Below, piece by piece: positions 1 through 3,723 of a stretch of DNA of 6,054 nt. The stretch covers positions 1 to 6,054 of the forward strand of contig JAQUHH010000157.1 in NCBI GenBank assembly GCA_028683685.1. The letters are read 5' to 3'. Source of the stretch: Bacteroidales bacterium (GTDB lineage: Bacteria > Bacteroidota > Bacteroidia > Bacteroidales > WCHB1-69). The notes beneath the pieces were generated by a model. It was not told the DNA's origin, did no database searches, and saw only the letters and a list, made by a program, of their open reading frames with translations. Both the position numbers and the translations under genes were made by a program. Within the stretch, counting starts at the first letter, position 1; every line of letters starts with the position of its first letter.

Positions 1-78
1 GGCAATAAAACGACTTCCTCTCTCACGATAAATTCCTTGAGAAAAACTAGAAATCGTATTATAATCATCTTCAAACAT
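1..78 (-). CDS. yigZ: YigZ/IMPACT-family protein, N-terminal fragment (cut by window edge)
   Basis: An open frame starts at an ATG at 78-76 on the minus strand and runs uninterrupted to the left edge, giving 26 residues that begin MFEDDYNTISSFSQG and continue with IYRERGSRFIA. The pattern D-x-Y-x-T-I, then S-x-G-x-Y-[KR]-E-[KR]-G-S-[KR]-F-I-A, is the typical opening of the bacterial YigZ / UPF0029 (IMPACT N-terminal) family as I know it. Family members are small cytosolic proteins of about 200 residues. Eukaryotic IMPACT/YIH1 relatives act on GCN1-GCN2 signalling, but the bacterial role is not settled. The start lies 2 nt after the stop of the EamA transporter gene (81-83), which argues for co-transcription and translational coupling. 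No Shine-Dalgarno is visible, as is normal in Bacteroidota. The assignment rests on only 26 residues, so the family call is good but not certain. The rest of the gene lies left of the window. Confidence 0.78.
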   Translation of the reverse strand, partial: MFEDDYNTISSFSQGIYRERGSRFIA

Positions 79-80
79 AT

Positions 81-935
81 TTATAAATTCATAGTAATTA
101 TGGCAATGGTTGCCAACAACAAACCAATTAAATTGATTTTAGTCAGGCGTTCCTTAAAAAACATAAATCCCATCAATGCAGATCCGGCAACGACCCCCGA
201 ATTAAAAATCGGAAAAAAGTAACTTCCTTCATAATTTATCATGGAATAGGTAAATAAAAACACCGCAAAAAAGTTAACCAGTCCTAGAATAAAACCTCCA
301 AGTACATTTCTGGGTAAAAAATAAGCTTTGGGTTTCACTTTCACAAAAGGAACAGCAAGCAATGCAACCAAAAAAGAGATTCCAAAAAGAGTACTTACAA
401 AACGAGCAGAATCAATAGAATCTGTTATTCCATGACTTGATTGAGCATACTTAATCAACGTATCTGAGATTCCAGTAAAAATAAAAATCAATATGGGGAC
501 AATTCGATATTTTTTATCAATCGGATTATTACGATCTGGTTTCAAGATTAAAAAAAGTGACAAAAGAGTAAGGACAATTCCAATAATTTTTACAGTAGTC
601 AACATTTCACTAAAAATAATCAAGGATACCGTCACCGGAATTATAACCGACATTTTACTAGACATCGCCGTCATGGTAATGCTTATTTTTTGAGAACAAA
701 TGGCAAAAAGATGAAAAACACCATAAAAAATAAGTCCGACCACAATGGCAATTGGCAACCATGGAGCAGAAATAAGAGCCTGAAAGTCAACACCAAAAAC
801 CAAAAAACCTGTGAGTGATGCCACCAAATAATTCCATAAAATGGAAACGGTATTATCAATTTTAAATACATCAATAAACTTAAAACAGATGTAAATTAAA
901 ATATAGGCAACAATGGCTGAAATTAGAAGTATCAT
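81..935 (-). CDS. EamA/DMT-family membrane transporter
   Basis: This 284-residue, strongly hydrophobic protein shows about ten predicted membrane segments, at roughly residues 1-18, 30-48, 60-80, 93-110, 116-132, 145-162, 179-198, 211-232, 242-260 and 267-284. It has the two-fold internal layout of the drug/metabolite transporter superfamily. The first half ends with SEMLTTVKIIGIVLTLL and the second with KERLTKINLIGLLLATIA, the two copies of the acidic-residue, L-T, hydrophobic G-rich helix that closes each EamA repeat. Length and topology are normal for the family. I chose the ATG at 935-933, which leaves 2 nt after the ribD stop (940-938). A TTG at 941 in the same frame would add two residues and overlap ribD. 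The gene lies between ribD and a yigZ-like gene with about 2 nt on either side. Substrate cannot be read from the sequence. RibN riboflavin importers belong to the same superfamily, so a flavin-related role is a reasonable inference from context but unproven. Confidence 0.9.
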   Translation of the reverse strand: MILLISAIVAYILIYICFKFIDVFKIDNTVSILWNYLVASLTGFLVFGVDFQALISAPWLPIAIVVGLIFYGVFHLFAICSQKISITMTAMSSKMSVIIPVTVSLIIFSEMLTTVKIIGIVLTLLSLFLILKPDRNNPIDKKYRIVPILIFIFTGISDTLIKYAQSSHGITDSIDSARFVSTLFGISFLVALLAVPFVKVKPKAYFLPRNVLGGFILGLVNFFAVFLFTYSMINYEGSYFFPIFNSGVVAGSALMGFMFFKERLTKINLIGLLLATIAIITMNL

Positions 936-937
936 AC

Positions 938-1993
938 TCAAATGCTATTATGGTTTGTGTAAAATTCGAAAAGATCTTCATTAATGATTGTTTTTTGGGA
1001 TGCATTTTGAACCAATTTAGGAGCATGCTGACCTTTCTGAAAATATTTATTTCCAGTCAACACTCTGGCTTCGTCCCAGATGTTCATCTCAATCAAACTA
1101 TGTAACAACTGATATCCACCTTCGACAAAAACAGACTGAATATCAAGCTTATATAATTCAAACAAAACATTTTTCAAAAACCTATTGTTTGAGTTTAATC
1201 GAATTGTTAAAATATTTTCTCCAGAATACGTAATGTTTAAACTCGTAAAAACAATTGTTTTTGCAAGATTATTAAAAACGTTCAGATTTTTTGGGAGTTC
1301 ACTATCTTTTGTTATCACAATTCGAATTGGATTTATTCCTTCCCACTCTCTAACATTTAGAATGGGATTGTCATTTATGGCTGTTTGAGCACCAATTACA
1401 ATGGCTGTTTCTTCGGATCTCCATTTATGAACCCATTGTTTTAATTCGGGATTTGTAATCCAATAATGATGTTTTTTATCTGGATCACTCCGGTCAATGT
1501 CCATAAAGCCATCCAGGGTTTTAGCCCATTTAAGAACAATATAGGGCCTATTTTTTCGATGAAAAGTAAAAAAACGTTGATTTAAAATATCCCCTTCCTT
1601 TTCCAGAATACCATGAATGACTTCAACTCCACTTTTTTGCAGTTGCTCCACTCCTTTTCCTGCAACTTTTGGATTGGGGTCTAAATTTGAGACAATCACT
1701 TTTGGAATTCCCATTTTAATAATCAATTCGGAGCAAGGAGGGGTTTTTCCGTGATGTGAACAAGGTTCCAAGTTGACATACAAAGTTGCTTTTTTAAGTA
1801 ATTCTGAATTTTTCACACTTCGAATAGCATTCACCTCAGCATGTGCACCTCCATATTTCTGATGATATCCCTCTCCTATTATTCGATTCCCCAATGCAAT
1901 TACACATCCTACCATAGGATTGGGTGCCACACTACCAAGACCTTTTTGAGCCAACTCAAAACACCTCCGCATCATTCTTTCGTCCATCATCAT
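938..1993 (-). CDS. ribD: Bifunctional riboflavin biosynthesis protein RibD (deaminase/reductase)
   Basis: The 351-residue protein carries both RibD domains. It catalyses the second and third steps of riboflavin synthesis in the cytosol: deamination of the diaminopyrimidine phosphoribosyl compound made by GTP cyclohydrolase II, then NADPH-dependent reduction of the ribosyl side chain. The N-terminal zinc deaminase domain (about residues 4-145) shows APNPMVGCVI, the HAEVNAI motif (zinc ligand H51, catalytic E53) and the PCSHHGKTPPC motif (ligands C78 and C87). The C-terminal reductase domain (about 150-345) shows RPYIVLKWAKTLDG, WITN, the IVIGAQTAINDNPIL stretch and VFVEGGYQLLHSLI. All key residues I can check are present, and the length is close to the usual 350-370. 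The start is uncertain by up to two codons because three ATGs are adjacent (1993-1985). It heads the leftward cluster, with the EamA gene starting 2 nt after its TGA. A TAnnTTTG element lies 26 bp upstream. I see no FMN riboswitch in front of it. Confidence 0.97.
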   Translation of the reverse strand: MMMDERMMRRCFELAQKGLGSVAPNPMVGCVIALGNRIIGEGYHQKYGGAHAEVNAIRSVKNSELLKKATLYVNLEPCSHHGKTPPCSELIIKMGIPKVIVSNLDPNPKVAGKGVEQLQKSGVEVIHGILEKEGDILNQRFFTFHRKNRPYIVLKWAKTLDGFMDIDRSDPDKKHHYWITNPELKQWVHKWRSEETAIVIGAQTAINDNPILNVREWEGINPIRIVITKDSELPKNLNVFNNLAKTIVFTSLNITYSGENILTIRLNSNNRFLKNVLFELYKLDIQSVFVEGGYQLLHSLIEMNIWDEARVLTGNKYFQKGQHAPKLVQNASQKTIINEDLFEFYTNHNSI

Positions 1994-2019
1994 ACATTAT
2001 TATTGCTCAATTAAGAGAA

Positions 2020-2027
2020 CAAAGATA
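2020..2027 (-). promoter_or_regulatory. Candidate Bacteroidota -7 promoter element for ribD
   Basis: On the minus strand this reads TATCTTTG, an exact match to the TAnnTTTG -7 consensus used by the Bacteroidota primary sigma factor. It lies 26 bp before the first ribD ATG, so transcription would give a leader of about 20 nt. The expected -33 TTG is not well placed: the nearest (2056-2054) is 26 nt further upstream, more than the usual 19-23. An exact -7 match by chance is quite possible in DNA this AT-rich, so this is a position-supported guess. Confidence 0.45.
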
Positions 2028-2154
2028 CTAAAAAAGAAACAGACTAAAAGAATCAAATCTATTTGGAACATATAATGTTTTAAAAAGAATCTGCAAAAAT
2101 ATAATAGAGTGTTAAGTACAAACACAGAATAATTTTGCAAGTTTAAAATATAAA

Positions 2155-2218
2155 ATTGTAAATAAAAAATAAAATCATTAACATTACAATCAATAATAAA
2201 AATTTAAAATATTGTAAT
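2155..2218. repeat. Alternating ATTGTAAT-type motif, three copies 28 bp apart
   Basis: ATTGTAAA (2155-2162), ATTACAAT (2183-2190) and ATTGTAAT (2211-2218) lie with starts exactly 28 bp apart. The second and third are perfect reverse complements of each other, and the first matches the third at 7 of 8 positions. Such a symmetric arrangement in a divergent promoter region could be a regulator binding site. It lies upstream of the candidate MFS -7 element at 2286. In sequence this rich in A and T, chance is a serious alternative. Confidence 0.35.
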
Positions 2219-2285
2219 ACAACTCATTATCCTTTTTATGTTTTATTTAACTTATAACTATCTTTTAATATCTTAATAAAAAAAT

Positions 2286-2293
2286 TATTTTTG
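2286..2293 (+). promoter_or_regulatory. Candidate Bacteroidota -7 promoter element for the MFS gene
   Basis: The sequence TATTTTTG matches the TAnnTTTG -7 consensus exactly and lies 72 bp before the ATG of the MFS gene. Transcription would start near 2300 and give an untranslated leader of about 65 nt. No TTG is seen at the expected -33 distance. A second exact match, TAATTTTG at 2130-2137, is further from the gene. The in-frame TTG at 2291 is part of this element, which argues against it being a start codon. Confidence 0.45.
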
Positions 2294-2365
2294 CCAACTA
2301 AGATTTTTTTTATATTCACAAAACAACAAATAAAAACAATTAACAACCAACATCTTAACAAAAAA

Positions 2366-3646
2366 ATGAACAATACAGAAGTAAAAAACAGAGGATGGAT
2401 TGTCACCATGTCGGGATTATTTATCAATCTTGCTTTAGGAATTTTATATGCATGGAGTGTATTAAAAGAAGCAATTTCGCAATCCATTCAAATCGGAGGA
2501 GAGGGTTCATTTGATTGGGACACTATTTCCCTAAACGACCCCTATGCCGTTTGCATATTATCATTTGCTTTTTCCATGATGTTTGCCGGCACTTTACAAG
2601 ACAAAAAAGGTCCAGCATTTACTGCAAAAATTGGTGGATTATTGGTTGGAATTGGTTTCATAATAGCTTCCCTAAGTACAAATTATTACCTGTGGATCAT
2701 TGGATTTGGCTTATTTGGTGGAACTGGAATTGGATTTGGTTATTCTTCAACCACACCTGCGGCTTTAAAATGGTTTTCATCCGCAAAAACAGGACTGATA
2801 GCAGGAATTGTGGTTTCCGGTTTTGGACTGGCACCCGTATTTATTGCACCGATAGCTACCGTTTTAGTAAAAAGCTTTGGTCTTCAAAGTACGATGTTAA
2901 TTTTTGGCATTTCATTTATTATTATTGTAAGCGGTCTAGCATTCTTTTTACAAAACCCACCTGAAAACTATGTAGCAGAAGATAAACCAACAACAAAAGA
3001 AACGAATAACAAACCGACTATTGCAATTGTGACAAAAGATTCTGGCGCACGTGTAATGTTGCGAGCTCCTGAGTTTTACCTTATGTGGATTATCTTTTTC
3101 ATTGGCTCTGGTGCGGGCTTAATGACTATTGGAAGCATTTCAGGAATGGCAAAAGCGAGTTTAGGAAGTTCTGCCTTTATTGCCGTTGCTATTATGGCAA
3201 TTGGGAATGCTTCGGGAAGACTTGTGGCAGGAGTTGTTTCCGACAAAATCACCAAAAACTTAACTCTACTTATTGTTCTTTTATTTCAAACTTCATTGAT
3301 GTTTTTATCAGCACTTTTCCTCAATAATTCTGCATCTGCATTTATAATAGTTCTTTTAGCTACATTTATTGGCTTTAATTATGGCACCAACCTCTCTCTT
3401 TTTCCAGCTTTTACTAAAGGATTTTGGGGAATGAAAAACTTTGGATTAAATTTCGGTATTTTAATGACTGCCTGGGGATTGGGTGGATTTATTTTTAGCC
3501 GAATATCACAAATGCTGTTTGCAAATACAGGAAGCCATAATATGTCATTTATTATTGCGGGTTCTTCTTTGTGCATCTGTATTGTTCTCACCGTCGTTCT
3601 TATGAAAATGAGTAGTAAAAAAGAAAAATCTCTTAACACCATCTAA
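2366..3646 (+). CDS. MFS transporter, oxalate/formate antiporter (OFA)-like family
   Basis: The 426-residue integral membrane protein has the usual MFS length and about twelve hydrophobic segments in two halves, split by a hydrophilic loop at about residues 198-232. The N-terminus reads GWIVTMSGLFINLALGILYAW, typical of the OFA family (relatives of OxlT and E. coli YhjX). The cytoplasmic loop 2-3 motif is GTLQDKKGPA (75-84). The matching loop in the second half is GRLVAGVVSDKI (284-295). SGFGLAPVFIAPIA (151-164) and the FFLQNPPENY end of the first half also fit the family. Members move small monocarboxylates or dicarboxylates such as oxalate, formate, lactate or pyruvate. The substrate here is not evident, and no oxalate- or lactate-metabolising gene is adjacent. 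I chose the ATG at 2366: the frame is open 25 codons further, to a TTG at 2291, but that part is hydrophilic, atypical for the family and overlaps a candidate promoter. The gene ends in tandem TAA stops and stands alone, followed by a terminator. Confidence 0.9.
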   Translation: MNNTEVKNRGWIVTMSGLFINLALGILYAWSVLKEAISQSIQIGGEGSFDWDTISLNDPYAVCILSFAFSMMFAGTLQDKKGPAFTAKIGGLLVGIGFIIASLSTNYYLWIIGFGLFGGTGIGFGYSSTTPAALKWFSSAKTGLIAGIVVSGFGLAPVFIAPIATVLVKSFGLQSTMLIFGISFIIIVSGLAFFLQNPPENYVAEDKPTTKETNNKPTIAIVTKDSGARVMLRAPEFYLMWIIFFIGSGAGLMTIGSISGMAKASLGSSAFIAVAIMAIGNASGRLVAGVVSDKITKNLTLLIVLLFQTSLMFLSALFLNNSASAFIIVLLATFIGFNYGTNLSLFPAFTKGFWGMKNFGLNFGILMTAWGLGGFIFSRISQMLFANTGSHNMSFIIAGSSLCICIVLTVVLMKMSSKKEKSLNTI

Positions 3647-3661
3647 TAAATCAAACCTTAT

Positions 3662-3701
3662 AAAAAAGCTCAGTAAGAAATTTTCTTACTGAGCTTTTTT
3701 T
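3662..3701. terminator. Bidirectional rho-independent terminator between convergent genes
   Basis: A near-perfect palindrome has the arm AGCTCAGTAAG at 3667-3677 and its complement CTTACTGAGCT at 3685-3695. The short loop is made of A and T only. An A-run (3662-3667) precedes the stem and a T-run (3695-3701) follows it. It therefore makes a GC-containing hairpin with a U-tail when read from either side. It begins 15 nt after the MFS stop and lies 22 nt beyond the stop of the convergent surface-protein gene, so it likely ends both transcripts. Confidence 0.93.
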
Positions 3702-3723
3702 GTATTGTTCATATTTGATAAAA

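Larger units (their letters stand above)
1994..2365. other. AT-rich divergent intergenic region between ribD and the MFS gene
   Basis: These 372 bases separate two divergently transcribed genes and contain no convincing coding frame. The stretch is very AT-rich with many A- and T-tracts. It holds exact TAnnTTTG matches on the minus strand (2020-2027) and on the plus strand (2130-2137 and 2286-2293). It also holds an inverted repeat ATTACAAT / ATTGTAAT with a third near-copy (2155-2218), and a 10-bp direct repeat TTTAAAATAT at 2142-2151 and 2203-2212. I see no tRNA, no structured riboswitch and no terminator in it. It most likely carries the promoters and any operator of both flanking genes. 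Confidence 0.7.

Noticed and set aside
37..222. Plus-strand open frame of 61 codons opposite the EamA gene
   Set aside because: It runs antisense to a well-supported transporter gene and shows no recognisable domain.
2291..2365. N-terminal extension of the MFS protein from a TTG at 2291
   Set aside because: The 25 extra residues are hydrophilic and unlike family N-termini, the TTG is part of a TAnnTTTG promoter match, and a proper ATG at 2366 directly precedes the conserved GWIVTMSG start.
1994..2365. FMN (RFN) riboswitch in front of ribD
   Set aside because: The region is almost purely A and T and has none of the conserved G-rich blocks of the FMN aptamer; the likely leader is only about 20 nt.
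2515..3327. Two other-frame plus-strand open frames inside the MFS gene, possibly meaning a frameshift
   Set aside because: The MFS frame is unbroken with all expected membrane segments; the alternative frames give W-, C- and H-rich sequences without sense.
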